A stretch of DNA of 64,000 nucleotides from positions 1,807,001 through 1,871,000 of the forward strand of contig NZ_CP062252.1 in NCBI RefSeq assembly GCF_014863605.1. Direction: 5' to 3'. The position numbers were made by a program, and so were the translations under genes. Shown here one piece after another: positions 1 to 9,215 of this stretch. Below the pieces are notes generated by a model. It was not told the DNA's origin, did no database searches, and saw nothing but the letters and a program-made list of their open reading frames with translations. The stretch is from Pseudomonas allokribbensis. Lineage in GTDB: Bacteria > Pseudomonadota > Gammaproteobacteria > Pseudomonadales > Pseudomonadaceae. The first letter of the stretch is position 1; the number at the start of each line of letters is the position of its first letter.

Positions 1-799
1 TGCTGAACACTTGCTGGGCGTTGGCGGTGTTCGGCAGGTTGATGTTCAGCTCCTTGGCGCCTTGCAGGGCCAGGTTCAGGTCCTTCTGGTGCAGGCTGAT
101 GCGGAAGCCCGGATCGAAGGTGCCCTTGATCATGCGCTCGCCGTGCACTTCGAGGATCTTCGAGGACGCGAAACCACCCATCAGCGCTTCACGCACCTTG
201 GCCGGATCGGCACCGTTTTTCGAAGCGAACAGCAGGGCTTCGGCGACGGCCTGAATGTTCAGGGCAACGATGATCTGGTTCGCCACCTTGGCGGTCTGAC
301 CGTCGCCATTGCCGCCGACCAGGGTGATGTTCTTGCCCATGGCCTGGAACAGCGGCAGTGCGCGTTCGAAGGCATCGGCGTCGCCACCGACCATGATGCT
401 CAGGGTCGCAGCCTTGGCACCGACCTCACCACCGGACACCGGAGCGTCGAGGTATTGCGCGCCTTTCTCGTTGATCTTCGCAGCGAAAGCCTTGGTGGCG
501 GTCGGCGAAATCGAGCTCATGTCGATCACGACCTTGCCCTTGCCGATACCAGCAGCGACGCCGTCGGCACGGAACAGCACGTCATCGACCTGCGGGGTAT
601 CCGGCACCATGACGATAATGAATTCAGCTTCCTGCGCCACTTCGCGCGGGTTGGCCAGGGCGACGGCGCCAGCGGCGACCAGGTCGGCAGGGGCGGCGTC
701 GTGGTGCGCCGACAGGAACAGGCTGTGACCGGCTTTCTGCAGGTTCGCCGCCATTGGGTGGCCCATGATGCCGGTGCCGATAAATCCGATTTTAGCCAT
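1..799 (-). CDS. glxR: 2-hydroxy-3-oxopropionate (tartronate semialdehyde) reductase, 3' end missing
   Basis: Reduces tartronate semialdehyde to D-glycerate in the cytosol, the last step of the glyoxylate carboligase route. The 266 visible codons start with the nucleotide-binding motif GFIGTGIMG (residues 5-13). They also carry the substrate-binding motif DAPVSGGEVGA (119-129) and the GDGQTAKVANQ motif with the expected catalytic lysine K171, all typical of beta-hydroxyacid dehydrogenases. About 30 C-terminal residues lie beyond the window edge, judged from the usual length near 296. A purine-rich AAGAGG-type Shine-Dalgarno precedes the ATG. It follows hyi by about 40 bases on the same strand, so it should be the third gene of a gcl-hyi-glxR transcript. 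Confidence 0.93.
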   Translation of the reverse strand, partial: MAKIGFIGTGIMGHPMAANLQKAGHSLFLSAHHDAAPADLVAAGAVALANPREVAQEAEFIIVMVPDTPQVDDVLFRADGVAAGIGKGKVVIDMSSISPTATKAFAAKINEKGAQYLDAPVSGGEVGAKAATLSIMVGGDADAFERALPLFQAMGKNITLVGGNGDGQTAKVANQIIVALNIQAVAEALLFASKNGADPAKVREALMGGFASSKILEVHGERMIKGTFDPGFRISLHQKDLNLALQGAKELNINLPNTANAQQVFS

Positions 800-841
800 G
801 AGAAATTCCTCTTGTTTTTGTCTTGCTCAAGCAAATAGGGG

Positions 842-1624
842 TCAGATCGCGTTGTGGGTCTTCAGCCAGCCGAGGCCTGCTTCAGTGGTGGTCAGCGGTT
901 TGTACTCGCAGCCGACCCAGCCCTGATAACCGATGCGATCCAGGTGTTCGAACAGGAAGCGGTAGTTGATCTCGCCAGTGCCCGGCTCGTTGCGGCCCGG
1001 GTTGTCGGCCAGCTGCACATGGTTGATCTCGGCCAGGTGCGATTGCAGGGTGCGGGCCAGATCGCCTTCCATGATTTGCATGTGATAGATGTCGTATTGC
1101 AGGAACAGATTGGCGCTGCCGACCTGCTCGCGAATCGACAGGGCCTGTGCCGTGTTGTTCAGGTAGAAGCCCGGGATGTCGCGGGTGTTGATCGCTTCCA
1201 TCACCAGTTTGATGCCGACGGCTTGCAGCTTCTCGGCGGCGTACTTGAGGTTGGCGACGAAGGTTTTTTCAACGGTAGCATCGTCCACGCCCTGCGGACG
1301 GATACCGGCCAGGCAGTTGACCTGGGTGTTGCCCAGCACCTGTGCGTAAGCGATGGCCAGATCGACCCCGGCACGGAATTCTTCGACCCGGTCCGGCAGG
1401 CACGCGATACCGCGCTCGCCCTTGGCCCAGTCACCGGCCGGCAGGTTGAACAGCACTTGGGTCAGACCGTTGGCGTCGAGTTTGGCCTTGATTTCGGCAG
1501 AGCTGAAATCGTAGGGGAACAGGTACTCGACACCGCTGAAGCCAGCCTTGGCGGCGGCGTCGAAACGGGCAAGGAAATCCTGTTCGGTGAACAGCATGGA
1601 CAGGTTGGCTGCGAAACGCGGCAT
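842..1624 (-). CDS. hyi: Hydroxypyruvate isomerase
   Basis: A 260-residue protein of the xylose-isomerase-like TIM-barrel family. It should interconvert hydroxypyruvate and tartronate semialdehyde. It opens with MPRFAANLSMLF, a characteristic Hyi start, and contains the conserved stretches VMEAINTRDIPGF and QYDIYHMQ, where metal- and substrate-binding acidic and histidine residues lie. The length equals the family norm. A GGGAGACC-like ribosome-binding site precedes the start. It sits between gcl and glxR on the same strand, about 60 bases after gcl. The gap contains a short GC-rich inverted repeat (CCCGCGCTCGGCGCGGG, near 1651-1667) that may stabilise or separate the mRNA segments. Confidence 0.93.
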   Translation of the reverse strand: MPRFAANLSMLFTEQDFLARFDAAAKAGFSGVEYLFPYDFSSAEIKAKLDANGLTQVLFNLPAGDWAKGERGIACLPDRVEEFRAGVDLAIAYAQVLGNTQVNCLAGIRPQGVDDATVEKTFVANLKYAAEKLQAVGIKLVMEAINTRDIPGFYLNNTAQALSIREQVGSANLFLQYDIYHMQIMEGDLARTLQSHLAEINHVQLADNPGRNEPGTGEINYRFLFEHLDRIGYQGWVGCEYKPLTTTEAGLGWLKTHNAI

Positions 1625-1685
1625 GGTGGTCTCCCGTTAGAGTGATCGTTCCCGCGCTCGGCGCGGGAACGAACGGCAAGCAGTT

Positions 1686-3461
1686 TTAATCGAGCAGCGA
1701 AATCGCCGTTGGCGCATCGTTGCCGACCAGCGCCAGGTCTTCGAATTCGTTGACGGCGTTGATCTCGGTGCCCATGGAGATGTTGGTCACACGCTCCAGA
1801 ATGATCTCGACGATCACCGGCACCTTGAACTCTTCGATCATCTGTTCGGCCTTGCGCAGGGCAGGGGCGATTTCAGACGGTTCGAACACACGCAGCGCCT
1901 TGCAGCCCAGGCCTTCGGCGACTGCGACGTGGTCGACACCGTAACCATTGAGTTCCGGCGCGTTCAGGTTATCGAAGGACAGCTGCACGCAGTAGTCCAT
2001 TTCGAACCCGCGCTGGGCCTGACGGATCAGCCCCAGGTACGAGTTGTTCACCACGACGTGGATGTACGGCAGATTGAACTGAGCGCCGACCGCCAGTTCC
2101 TCGATCATGAACTGGAAGTCATAGTCCCCCGACAGGGCCACGACTTTACGGTTCGGATCGGCCTTCACCACGCCCAGCGCTGCCGGAATGGTCCAGCCCA
2201 ATGGGCCCGCCTGGCCGCAGTTGATCCAGTGACGCGGCTTGTAGACGTGCAGGAACTGCGCGCCGGCAATCTGCGACAGACCGATGGTGCTGACGTAGCA
2301 GGTGTCTTTGCCGAACACCTGGTTCATTTCTTCATACACGCGCTGCGGCTTGACCGGCACGTTGTCGAAGTGGGTCTTGCGTTGCAGGCTGGACTTGCGC
2401 TGCTGGCAGTCCTGCAGCCATGCACTGCGGTTTTTCAGTTTGCCGGCGGCTTGCCATTCACGAGCGACTTCGATGAATACGGTCAGCGCGGCGGCAGCGT
2501 CGGAAACGATGCCCAGGTCCGGGGTGAACACGCGCCCGATCTGGGTGCCTTCGATGTCGACGTGAATGAACTTGCGACCTTCGGTGTACACGTCGACCGA
2601 ACCGGTGTGACGGTTGGCCCAGCGGTTACCGATACCCAACACCACGTCGGATTTCAGCATCGTGGCGTTGCCGTAACGGTGCGAAGTCTGCAGACCGACC
2701 ATGCCGACCATCAACGGGTGATCGTCCGGAATCGTGCCCCAGCCCATCAGGGTCGGGATCACCGGGATGCCGGTCAGCTCGGCGAATTCCACCAGCAGAT
2801 CGCTGGCGTCGGCGTTGATGATGCCGCCACCGGCCACCAGCAATGGACGCTCGGCCTGATCGAGCAGTGCCAGGGCCTTTTCAACCTGCACGCGGGTCGC
2901 GCTTGGCTTGGCCAGCGGCAGTGGCTGGTAGGCGTCGATGTCGAATTCGATTTCAGCCATCTGCACGTCGAACGGCAGATCGATCAGCACTGGGCCTGGA
3001 CGGCCGGAGCGCATTTCAAAGAAGGCTTTCTGGAACGCGTAAGGCACTTGGCCCGGCTCCAGAACGGTGGTTGCCCACTTGGTTACTGGCTTGACGATGC
3101 TGGTGATGTCGACAGCCTGGAAGTCTTCCTTGTGCATACGGGCGCGGGGGGCTTGCCCTGTGATGCAGAGGATCGGGATCGAGTCCGCGGAGGCGCTGTA
3201 CAGGCCGGTGACCATGTCGGTGCCGGCAGGGCCGGAAGTACCGATGCACACGCCGATGTTGCCGGCCTTGGTGCGGGTGTAGCCCTCGGCCATGTGCGAG
3301 GCGCCTTCAACGTGGCGAGCAAGGACGTGATCGATGCCACCGACTTTCTGCAGGGCGGAATACAGCGGGTTGATTGCAGCGCCCGGAATGCCAAAAGCGG
3401 TATCAACCCCTTCACGGCGCATCACCAGAACGGCGGCTTCGATTGCTCTCATTTTGCTCAT
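1686..3461 (-). CDS. gcl: Glyoxylate carboligase
   Basis: Thiamine-diphosphate enzyme that condenses two glyoxylate molecules to tartronate semialdehyde and CO2. It is 591 residues long, against about 593 in E. coli. The ATG reading [10 protein letters not shown] was chosen because it has an AAAGAGG ribosome-binding site and matches the family start; an in-frame ATG 27 codons upstream reads through the promoter region. The N-terminal domain has [14 protein letters not shown], with Val51 where other ThDP enzymes carry the activating glutamate, which is a hallmark of Gcl. The C-terminal cofactor motif is GDYDF...NNSYLG. It is the first gene of gcl-hyi-glxR. A TTGTATACAA palindrome about 28 bases upstream of the start is a probable regulator site. 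Confidence 0.96.
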   Translation of the reverse strand: MSKMRAIEAAVLVMRREGVDTAFGIPGAAINPLYSALQKVGGIDHVLARHVEGASHMAEGYTRTKAGNIGVCIGTSGPAGTDMVTGLYSASADSIPILCITGQAPRARMHKEDFQAVDITSIVKPVTKWATTVLEPGQVPYAFQKAFFEMRSGRPGPVLIDLPFDVQMAEIEFDIDAYQPLPLAKPSATRVQVEKALALLDQAERPLLVAGGGIINADASDLLVEFAELTGIPVIPTLMGWGTIPDDHPLMVGMVGLQTSHRYGNATMLKSDVVLGIGNRWANRHTGSVDVYTEGRKFIHVDIEGTQIGRVFTPDLGIVSDAAAALTVFIEVAREWQAAGKLKNRSAWLQDCQQRKSSLQRKTHFDNVPVKPQRVYEEMNQVFGKDTCYVSTIGLSQIAGAQFLHVYKPRHWINCGQAGPLGWTIPAALGVVKADPNRKVVALSGDYDFQFMIEELAVGAQFNLPYIHVVVNNSYLGLIRQAQRGFEMDYCVQLSFDNLNAPELNGYGVDHVAVAEGLGCKALRVFEPSEIAPALRKAEQMIEEFKVPVIVEIILERVTNISMGTEINAVNEFEDLALVGNDAPTAISLLD

Positions 3462-3488
3462 GGTTTTGTGCCTCTTTACGTTTTGTAA

Positions 3489-3498
3489 TTGTATACAA
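3489..3498. promoter_or_regulatory. Palindromic operator candidate upstream of gcl (copy 1)
   Basis: TTGTATACAA is a perfect 10-bp palindrome, 28 bp from the gcl start codon. An identical copy lies 138 bp away near the divergent gene. Size and symmetry suit a dimeric repressor of the GntR or IclR type, but no such regulator is encoded beside it. I infer control of glyoxylate use; the binding protein is unknown from this sequence. Confidence 0.5.
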
Positions 3499-3626
3499 GT
3501 GGCTTTGCGCAGAGTGTATTCACGGCGGACGGCGCAGGTCAATCCATTTTCTCAAGCGGCTGTTTCATTCGTCGGAAGCCTGTTCTGCTGTGGCTTTTCG
3601 TCGCATGGAGCGCTTTTCGAGAATTA

Positions 3627-3636
3627 TTGTATACAA
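3627..3636. promoter_or_regulatory. Palindromic operator candidate upstream of the GlcG-like gene (copy 2)
   Basis: Second perfect TTGTATACAA. It is embedded in a longer A/T-rich inverted repeat (AATTATT on the left, AATAATT on the right, 3622-3645), about 94 bp before the GlcG-like start. Having the same word in front of both divergent genes suggests one regulator for both. Confidence 0.5.
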
Positions 3637-3729
3637 AAAAATAATTCATTGTGTTCTATTTGTTGCATCGGGCTGCGGCACAAACGCGCAGCCCAACGGC
3701 TTTCCCAATAACAAAATGAGGACGGCACC

Positions 3730-4170
3730 ATGAGCGCTTTAACCTTGAAAGTCGCAGTCAACCTGGTCAACGAAGCCATCAGCGCAGGGCGGGCAATCTC
3801 CGCCGCGCCGCTGACCATTGCAGTACTGGACACCGGCGGCCACCTGGTCACCTTGCAACGCGAAGACGGCGCCAGCCTGCTGCGCCCGAACATCGCCATC
3901 GGCAAAGCCTGGGGCGCCATCGCTCTGGGCAAGGGCTCACGCCTGCTGGCGCTGGACGCGCAACAACGTCCGGCCTTCATCGCTGCACTCAACAGCATGG
4001 GGCAGGGCAGCGTCGTGCCGGCACCGGGTGGTGTGTTGATTCGTGATCAGGCGGGGAACGTGCTGGGAGCGATCGGCATCAGCGGCGATCTGTCGGATGT
4101 CGATGAGCAAGTGGCGATCAAGGCTGTGGAGGCCCTGGATCTGCGGGCGGATGCGGGGGTGGCGGCCTGA
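3730..4170 (+). CDS. GlcG/HbpS-like (DUF336) protein
   Basis: A 146-residue protein of the GlcG/HbpS family. Members include the product of glcG in the E. coli glycolate operon and the haem-binding HbpS of Streptomyces. It shows the family pattern PLTIAVLDTGGHLVTLQRED near the N-terminus, then GAIALGKGSR, VPAPGGVLIRD and GAIGISGDLSDVDE. No signal peptide is visible. A GAGG ribosome-binding site precedes the ATG. It is divergent from gcl with matching palindromes in the shared gap, so a role linked to glyoxylate or glycolate use is likely. Its biochemical activity is not settled. Confidence 0.8.
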   Translation: MSALTLKVAVNLVNEAISAGRAISAAPLTIAVLDTGGHLVTLQREDGASLLRPNIAIGKAWGAIALGKGSRLLALDAQQRPAFIAALNSMGQGSVVPAPGGVLIRDQAGNVLGAIGISGDLSDVDEQVAIKAVEALDLRADAGVAA

Positions 4171-4265
4171 CGGGAACTGAATCACCCCGGTTGGTATTGA
4201 GGTGATGACGAATCGGGGTGGCGTCGATAGACTGCCGCCCCGTTTTTGTATCAAGGAAGATCAGC

Positions 4266-5336
4266 GTGAAGACGCTACTTGGCTTTTCTCTGGCCACGGC
4301 CATGACCCTCATCACTCCCTTTCTGCACGCCGCCGAACCGCTGGACGCCGAAGACATCGCGTTCCAGGCGCTGAGTCCGGTGGTCACCGCGCTGATCAAT
4401 GCCGACGATGTTCCTGAATTGATGGCGCGGGCCGAGAAGCTCGAAGACACCGATACCTTGCAGGCCATTGCGGTTTATCTGGCGGCCACTCGTGAAGACC
4501 CCAAGCAGATGCTCGCGCCTTATCAGGTTGCCGCGCTGTTTGCCCGCCGTGGTGACGACAAACTGGCCTTGCGCTTCCTGCAAGAGGCTGACGATCGTGG
4601 CATGTGGTTCGGCCCATTGCTGGCCGGCGACGAGGATTTCTCCGACCTGCGCGAGACCGCCACCTACAAAGCCGTATTGGCCAGTGCGCAGCAGCGCTAC
4701 AAGACCATCGCGCCCGGCAAGGTCGGCGCCATTTCAGTGCTCAACCCGTCGGCGGATATTCCCGCGCCCAAGGCGTGCCGTCCGGTGGTGGTCTGGCTGC
4801 ACGGCTACGGTATCAACGGCGAGCTCGACGAGAGCTACCAACCACTCGCTGATACCGGGGCCATTATCCTTGGCATCAACGGTACCGAGATGATCAATGC
4901 GGTGGACAGCTTCCGCTGGATCGGCCCGGGCTTTGAAGGCACCCATAAAACGGTGCAGAACGGCTTGAAGCAATTGGAGGCGCAGCAATGCATCGATCGC
5001 AAGCACGTCTACCTGATGGGCTTCTCTCAAGGTTCACAACACGCGGGCGCCTTGCTGGCGCAACATCCGGATGACTACGCAGGTGCTCTGTTGCTGTCAC
5101 CTGGCGGCCGACAGCCGACACCGACGGTGAGCAAGGCGCACGGCAAAAGGGTGTTTGTGATCAACGGCAAGATGGAAGGCGCGGGCAATCAGCAGATGGC
5201 CACGGATTTCCGCAAACTGTTCAGTGACGGCAACGAAGTCAAATCCCGTACCCATGAAGGCGGGCATTCCTTCCCGGACGACTGGAGCACCTCCTTGCCG
5301 CAAGCGCTGCGCTGGTTGATGGGTAGCGACGCCTGA
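4266..5336 (+). CDS. Secreted alpha/beta-hydrolase (esterase/depolymerase-like)
   Basis: A 356-residue exported hydrolase. The GTG start was chosen because an AAGGAAG ribosome-binding site precedes it and a signal peptide (VKTLLGFSLATAMTL..., cleavage likely near HAAE) begins there. An in-frame ATG 16 codons upstream would spoil that signal. The first third (about 30-150) is a helical region resembling TPR-like 'resources per residue' segments. The C-terminal part is an alpha/beta-hydrolase with VWLHGYG (oxyanion side), nucleophile motif GFSQG (Ser254) and a late His in GGHSFPDDW. The fold suggests an esterase of the phospholipase/carboxylesterase or PHB-depolymerase type. The substrate is unknown. 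A strong terminator follows directly. Confidence 0.75.
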   Translation: MKTLLGFSLATAMTLITPFLHAAEPLDAEDIAFQALSPVVTALINADDVPELMARAEKLEDTDTLQAIAVYLAATREDPKQMLAPYQVAALFARRGDDKLALRFLQEADDRGMWFGPLLAGDEDFSDLRETATYKAVLASAQQRYKTIAPGKVGAISVLNPSADIPAPKACRPVVVWLHGYGINGELDESYQPLADTGAIILGINGTEMINAVDSFRWIGPGFEGTHKTVQNGLKQLEAQQCIDRKHVYLMGFSQGSQHAGALLAQHPDDYAGALLLSPGGRQPTPTVSKAHGKRVFVINGKMEGAGNQQMATDFRKLFSDGNEVKSRTHEGGHSFPDDWSTSLPQALRWLMGSDA

Positions 5337-5340
5337 AACA

Positions 5341-5399
5341 AAAAATCGCAGGTCTGGCCACGTCTTCAGGACGCTTTGGCCAGGCCTGCGATTTTTTTT
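5341..5399. terminator. Bidirectional rho-independent terminator
   Basis: A 20-bp near-perfect stem (5341-5360 with 5377-5396) is flanked by A-tract on the left and T8 on the right. It can end both the esterase transcript and the convergent TetR transcript. Confidence 0.9.
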
Positions 5400-5416
5400 G
5401 CGTGTGTGTCGCGCTG

Positions 5417-6022
5417 TCAGTCCGGTTCGCAGCCCTTGAGGACCAACCGGATGATGGTTTGCGCCGCGGCTTCATAGTCGGCTTCGTCGAGCTTTTCCTT
5501 GCCGGTCACGGCGGAGATCTGCCAGTCGAAGTCGGCGTAGGTCTGGGTTGCGGCCCAAATGCTGAACATCAGGTGGTTGGGGTCGATCGGGGCGATCTGG
5601 CCGCGGTCGATCCAGCTCTGGATGCAGTCGATGTTGTGCTTGGCCTGGCTATTCAGTTGCTCGACCAGGTCGGCGCTCAGGTGCGGGGCGCCGTGCATGA
5701 TTTCGCTGGCGAACACCTTCGAGGCAAACGGCAGATCGCGGGAGATGCGGATCTTCGAGCGGATGTAGCCGCTCAGCACTTCGCTCGGTACGCCGTCCGG
5801 GTTGAACGGGGTCGAGGCCTGCAGGATCGGCACGATGATGCTTTCCAGAACCTCGCGGTAGAGGTTTTCCTTGGACTTGAAGTAGTAGTAGACGTTGGGC
5901 TTGGGCAATCCCGCCTTGGCGGCGATGTCGCTGGTTTTGGTCGCAGCGAAGCCCTTGTCGGCGAACTCCTCACTGGCGGCACGCAGGATCAGTTCTTTGT
6001 TGCGCTCGCGGATTGTGCTCAT
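5417..6022 (-). CDS. TetR-family regulator, RutR-like
   Basis: A 201-residue DNA-binding repressor. The N-terminal helix-turn-helix (about 8-55) reads ...FAATKTSDIAAKAGL then PNVYYYFKSKENLYREVLE. The C-terminal ligand domain keeps the RutR signature IAPIDPNHLMFSIWAATQ and a following YADF, closely like E. coli RutR, which senses uracil/thymine. The MSTIRERNKE start was chosen over an ATG 13 codons upstream because it has an AAGGAA site and gives the family's usual N-terminus. It converges on the esterase gene. By family I infer a nucleobase-degradation link, which fits the nearby glyoxylate genes, but the ligand is not proven. Confidence 0.85.
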   Translation of the reverse strand: MSTIRERNKELILRAASEEFADKGFAATKTSDIAAKAGLPKPNVYYYFKSKENLYREVLESIIVPILQASTPFNPDGVPSEVLSGYIRSKIRISRDLPFASKVFASEIMHGAPHLSADLVEQLNSQAKHNIDCIQSWIDRGQIAPIDPNHLMFSIWAATQTYADFDWQISAVTGKEKLDEADYEAAAQTIIRLVLKGCEPD

Positions 6023-6156
6023 AAACCCGGTGGTTCCTTGCCTGTACTGGCGGTTGCGCATGGTAGCACCGGCCTCGCGCGGCGCTCAACAATGCCCCGT
6101 GTGGTCTGCAGTCGCGGTATGCTGCGCGGCATTATTCACATAAGGAAACAAGATTC

Positions 6157-7071
6157 ATGGCAGGAAGCAGTTTGCTGGTGCTGATCGACGACATCGCCAC
6201 CGTTCTGGATGATGTGGCGTTGATGAGCAAAATGGCCGCCAAGAAGACCGCCGGGGTGCTCGGCGATGACTTGGCGCTCAATGCCCAGCAGGTCTCGGGC
6301 GTGCGCGCCGAGCGGGAAATTCCCGTGGTGTGGGCGGTGGCCAAGGGCTCGTTCGTCAACAAGCTGATCCTGGTGCCGTCGGCGCTGGCCATCAGTGCCT
6401 TTGTGCCGTGGCTGGTGACGCCGCTGTTGATGGTCGGCGGCGCGTATCTGTGCTTCGAGGGCTTCGAGAAACTCGCGCACCCGCTGCTGCACGGCAAGGA
6501 TGAAGATCAGGCCGAACATGCGCAGTTGACCGAAGCGGTGGCCGATCCTGCAACCGATCTGGTGGCCTACGAGAAGGACAAGATCAAAGGCGCAATCCGC
6601 ACCGACTTCATCCTCTCGGCGGAAATCATTGCCATCACCCTCGGCACCGTGGCCGAGGCTTCGCTGACCCAGCAAGTGATCGTGATGTCGGGTATCGCCA
6701 TCGTCATGACCGTGGGCGTTTATGGCCTGGTGGCCGGCATCGTCAAACTCGATGACCTCGGCCTGTGGCTGACCCAGAATCCTGGCGCTGCGGCGAAACG
6801 CATCGGCAACGCGATCCTGCGCGCCGCGCCTTACATGATGAAAGGCCTGTCGGTGATCGGCACGGCGGCGATGTTCCTGGTTGGCGGCGGCATCCTGACC
6901 CACGGCGTACCGGTGGTGCATCACTGGATCGAGAGCATGGGGGCTGCGGCGGGCAGCGTAGGGTTTGCTGTACCCGTGTTGCTCAATGGCGTGGCGGGGG
7001 TTGTCGCGGGTGCGGTGGTGCTGGCTGTTGTATCGGTCATCGGCAAGCTCTGGAAAGCGCTGAAGGGCTGA
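6157..7071 (+). CDS. DUF808 (YedI-like) inner-membrane protein
   Basis: A 304-residue polytopic membrane protein of the DUF808 family. It starts [20 protein letters not shown], the family's diagnostic N-terminus, and continues with [18 protein letters not shown]. Several hydrophobic segments follow (about 70-100, 155-200, 225-245, 265-300). An AAGGAAAC ribosome-binding site sits before the ATG. Function is unknown in all organisms I know of. It is monocistronic: a divergent regulator gene lies upstream and a strong terminator downstream. Confidence 0.85.
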   Translation: MAGSSLLVLIDDIATVLDDVALMSKMAAKKTAGVLGDDLALNAQQVSGVRAEREIPVVWAVAKGSFVNKLILVPSALAISAFVPWLVTPLLMVGGAYLCFEGFEKLAHPLLHGKDEDQAEHAQLTEAVADPATDLVAYEKDKIKGAIRTDFILSAEIIAITLGTVAEASLTQQVIVMSGIAIVMTVGVYGLVAGIVKLDDLGLWLTQNPGAAAKRIGNAILRAAPYMMKGLSVIGTAAMFLVGGGILTHGVPVVHHWIESMGAAAGSVGFAVPVLLNGVAGVVAGAVVLAVVSVIGKLWKALKG

Positions 7072-7085
7072 TCTTCTGCTCAATG

Positions 7086-7122
7086 AAAAAGGCCATTCGA
7101 TTCGCATCGAATGGCCTTTTTT
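7086..7122. terminator. Bidirectional rho-independent terminator
   Basis: A 16-bp perfect stem (AAAAAGGCCATTCGAT, 7086-7101, with its complement from 7106) has a TCGC loop and T-rich tail. It lies between convergent genes and can serve both. Confidence 0.92.
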
Positions 7123-7135
7123 GTGGCTGCCGGTT

Positions 7136-7924
7136 TTACTCGGCGATCTGCAGTTTGCGCGATTCGGTGTACACGTAGCGCACCTTCTCGTACTCGAACG
7201 GCGAGTTCATCTGACCGTAGCGGAAGTGGGTCTGATAGCGCTTGTCGACTGCACGCAGCGCCCAGATTTCCGGGTGGTTTTCGCTGACTTTCGACACGTT
7301 CAGGTAGTTGATCGCCGATTCGGCGGTGTAGTCCACGGCGAGGCCGGCGGTGTCGCGGATGTTTGACGGGCCGAGGATCGGCAGCACGAAGTAGGCGCCG
7401 CCCGGTACGCCGTAGAAGCCCAGGGTCTGGCCGAAGTCTTCGCTCTGGCGCGGCAGGCCCATGGCGGTGGCCGGGTCCCACAGGCCGGCGATGCCGATGG
7501 TGGTGTTGAGCAGCAGGCGCGCGGTGGTTTCCATCGAACGCTTGCCCTTGAACTGCAACAGGCTGTTGACCAGGTTCGGCACGTCGCCGAGGTTGTTGAA
7601 GAAGTTGCTCACGCCGGAACGCACGAAACCGGGTGTGACGTAGCGATAGCCGTCGACCACCGGCAGGAACACCCATTGGTCGAAGCGGTAGTTGAAGTGG
7701 TAGACCCGACGGTTCCACGACTCCAATGGGTCATACACGTTCAGCGCGTTGAGCGTCGAGCGCTCGAACTCGCGCTGGTCCAGCCCTGGGTTGAACTTGA
7801 GTTTGGACAGCGGCTCCTTGAAGCCGTCACTGTCGACTACCACGGGTGCGTTGGCTTTGCTGTTGTCGGCCTGGGCCACGCCTGCACAGAGTAACGCTGC
7901 AAACAGCAGGAGATATTTAGCCAC
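7136..7924 (-). CDS. mlaA: MlaA/VacJ family outer-membrane lipid-asymmetry protein
   Basis: A 262-residue exported protein of the MlaA (VacJ) family, which removes misplaced phospholipid from the outer leaflet of the outer membrane. Family motifs are present: NVYDPLESWNRRVYHFNYR, VRSGVSNFFNNLGDV, NTTIGIAGLWDPAT, EDFGQTLGFYGVPGGAY and LPILGPS. The leader MAKYLLLFAALLCAGVAQA ends in a signal-peptidase-I site (AQA before Asp). Its only cysteine lies after Leu-Leu, so there is no good lipobox, unlike E. coli MlaA, which is a lipoprotein. The start overlaps the end of the upstream hydrolase gene by 8 bp, so translation is probably coupled. Confidence 0.9.
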   Translation of the reverse strand: MAKYLLLFAALLCAGVAQADNSKANAPVVVDSDGFKEPLSKLKFNPGLDQREFERSTLNALNVYDPLESWNRRVYHFNYRFDQWVFLPVVDGYRYVTPGFVRSGVSNFFNNLGDVPNLVNSLLQFKGKRSMETTARLLLNTTIGIAGLWDPATAMGLPRQSEDFGQTLGFYGVPGGAYFVLPILGPSNIRDTAGLAVDYTAESAINYLNVSKVSENHPEIWALRAVDKRYQTHFRYGQMNSPFEYEKVRYVYTESRKLQIAE

Positions 7925-9215
7925 GGAAGAACTCCAGCATGGCGTCGCTGTTGACGCGGTAGTTAAGGTTGCCGCAATGGCCGCCCAGTGGATAAACCGT
8001 CAGGCGATCGCCGAAGGTCTTGCGCAGGAAGCCGAGGTCGCCCGGGCCGAGGATCACGTCGTCGGCGTTGTGCATCACGGCGATTTTCGGGCTGTCGTGC
8101 AGGTAATCCTTGAGGGCATACAGGCTGACCTGATCGATCAGTTGCAGCAGGCTGCCGCCATCGGTGCGGGCGCGCCACATCGGGATCACCTGTTCGGTGA
8201 GGTAGCAGTCGAAGTCACATTGCAGCGCACGCTTGAGGAACGGCGTGAGGCTGGTGCCTTCGGTGATCGGGAATTTCGGCGGGGTGATCAGGCCGCGACG
8301 GTTGATCAGGTCCGAGGTGAAGGCAATGTCCGCCGCCGAGAAGCGGAACGAGGTGCCGATCAGCATCGCCATCTGCTCGTTGCTCAGGTGCTGCTTGGAC
8401 TGTTGGAAGTCATAGAGCAGGGCATCGTTGAGATCGATGTAGCCTTTCTGCTGGAAGTAACGGGTCAGCTTGCCCAGCACCAGTTCATAGAACGTGGTGC
8501 TGTTGTTGATGCCCTTGACCTCGGTCTGCACCAGCTTGTCGAGGTTGGTGACCGAGGTGTAGAGGTTGACCGGCGGGTTCAGCAACAGGACTTTCTTGAA
8601 GTTGAAGCTGCGACGGGTTTCGTCCAGGTGGGCGACGAATGCTGCGTCCAGCGCACCGAGGCTGTAGCCGCTGAGGTAATAGTCGGTGACCGGCAGTTTC
8701 GGGTTCTGCGCACGCACGGCCTGCATCACCCGGTACATGTCTTCGGCGTCTTCCTTGGTCACGCCGGGGGTGGCGAAACGCGAGGCAGCGCTCATGAAGT
8801 CGAAACTGGTCGGGGAGGACAACTGCACCACGTGGTAGCCGGCCTTGTAGTAGAGCTTTTTCAGGTATTCGTTGAGGGTGCTGTCATAGCGTGCGCCGGT
8901 GCCGGCGATCAGGAAGATCAGCGGGGCGGCCTTGTCCTGGGTGGCGATGCGATACGTCAGTTTTTTCACCGGCCAGAAATTGTCCGGCAGGATGAATTCG
9001 CGTTCCGGGCGCAGGGTGACGCTGCGGTCGGTCTGATTGATGTCGTCGTCCGACGGCAACTCCGGACGCAGGTCCGGCGGCGTGGTGGCGATGGTCGCTT
9101 CGAACGGGTTGGTCAGGGGATAGCCATAACTGGCGGCGTCGATATCCACCGCCAGCGCGGACGCACTCAGAATAAGGCCGCCCAGCAGGGCGACGAAGCG
9201 CAAGGATCGGAGCAT
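7917..9215 (-). CDS. Secreted alpha/beta-hydrolase coupled to mlaA
   Basis: A 432-residue exported protein with a clear signal peptide (MLRSLRFVALLGGLILSASA, cleavage after Ala-Leu-Ala near 22). The hydrolase core shows LIFLIAGTGARY (oxyanion side), nucleophile GYSLG (Ser185), an acid in MHNADDVI and a terminal His in LGGHCGNL, which together form a full catalytic triad. It overlaps mlaA by 8 bp, upstream and in the same direction, which suggests a joint role at the envelope, perhaps on lipids. That is inference only. The nearest gene on the other side is divergent, so this gene probably carries the promoter for the pair. No specific enzyme name can be given. Confidence 0.72.
   Translation of the reverse strand: MLRSLRFVALLGGLILSASALAVDIDAASYGYPLTNPFEATIATTPPDLRPELPSDDDINQTDRSVTLRPEREFILPDNFWPVKKLTYRIATQDKAAPLIFLIAGTGARYDSTLNEYLKKLYYKAGYHVVQLSSPTSFDFMSAASRFATPGVTKEDAEDMYRVMQAVRAQNPKLPVTDYYLSGYSLGALDAAFVAHLDETRRSFNFKKVLLLNPPVNLYTSVTNLDKLVQTEVKGINNSTTFYELVLGKLTRYFQQKGYIDLNDALLYDFQQSKQHLSNEQMAMLIGTSFRFSAADIAFTSDLINRRGLITPPKFPITEGTSLTPFLKRALQCDFDCYLTEQVIPMWRARTDGGSLLQLIDQVSLYALKDYLHDSPKIAVMHNADDVILGPGDLGFLRKTFGDRLTVYPLGGHCGNLNYRVNSDAMLEFFRG

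Noticed and set aside
1686-3461. Loss of the catalytic glutamate in the ThDP site of glyoxylate carboligase (Val51)
   Set aside because: Normal for Gcl; not a defect.
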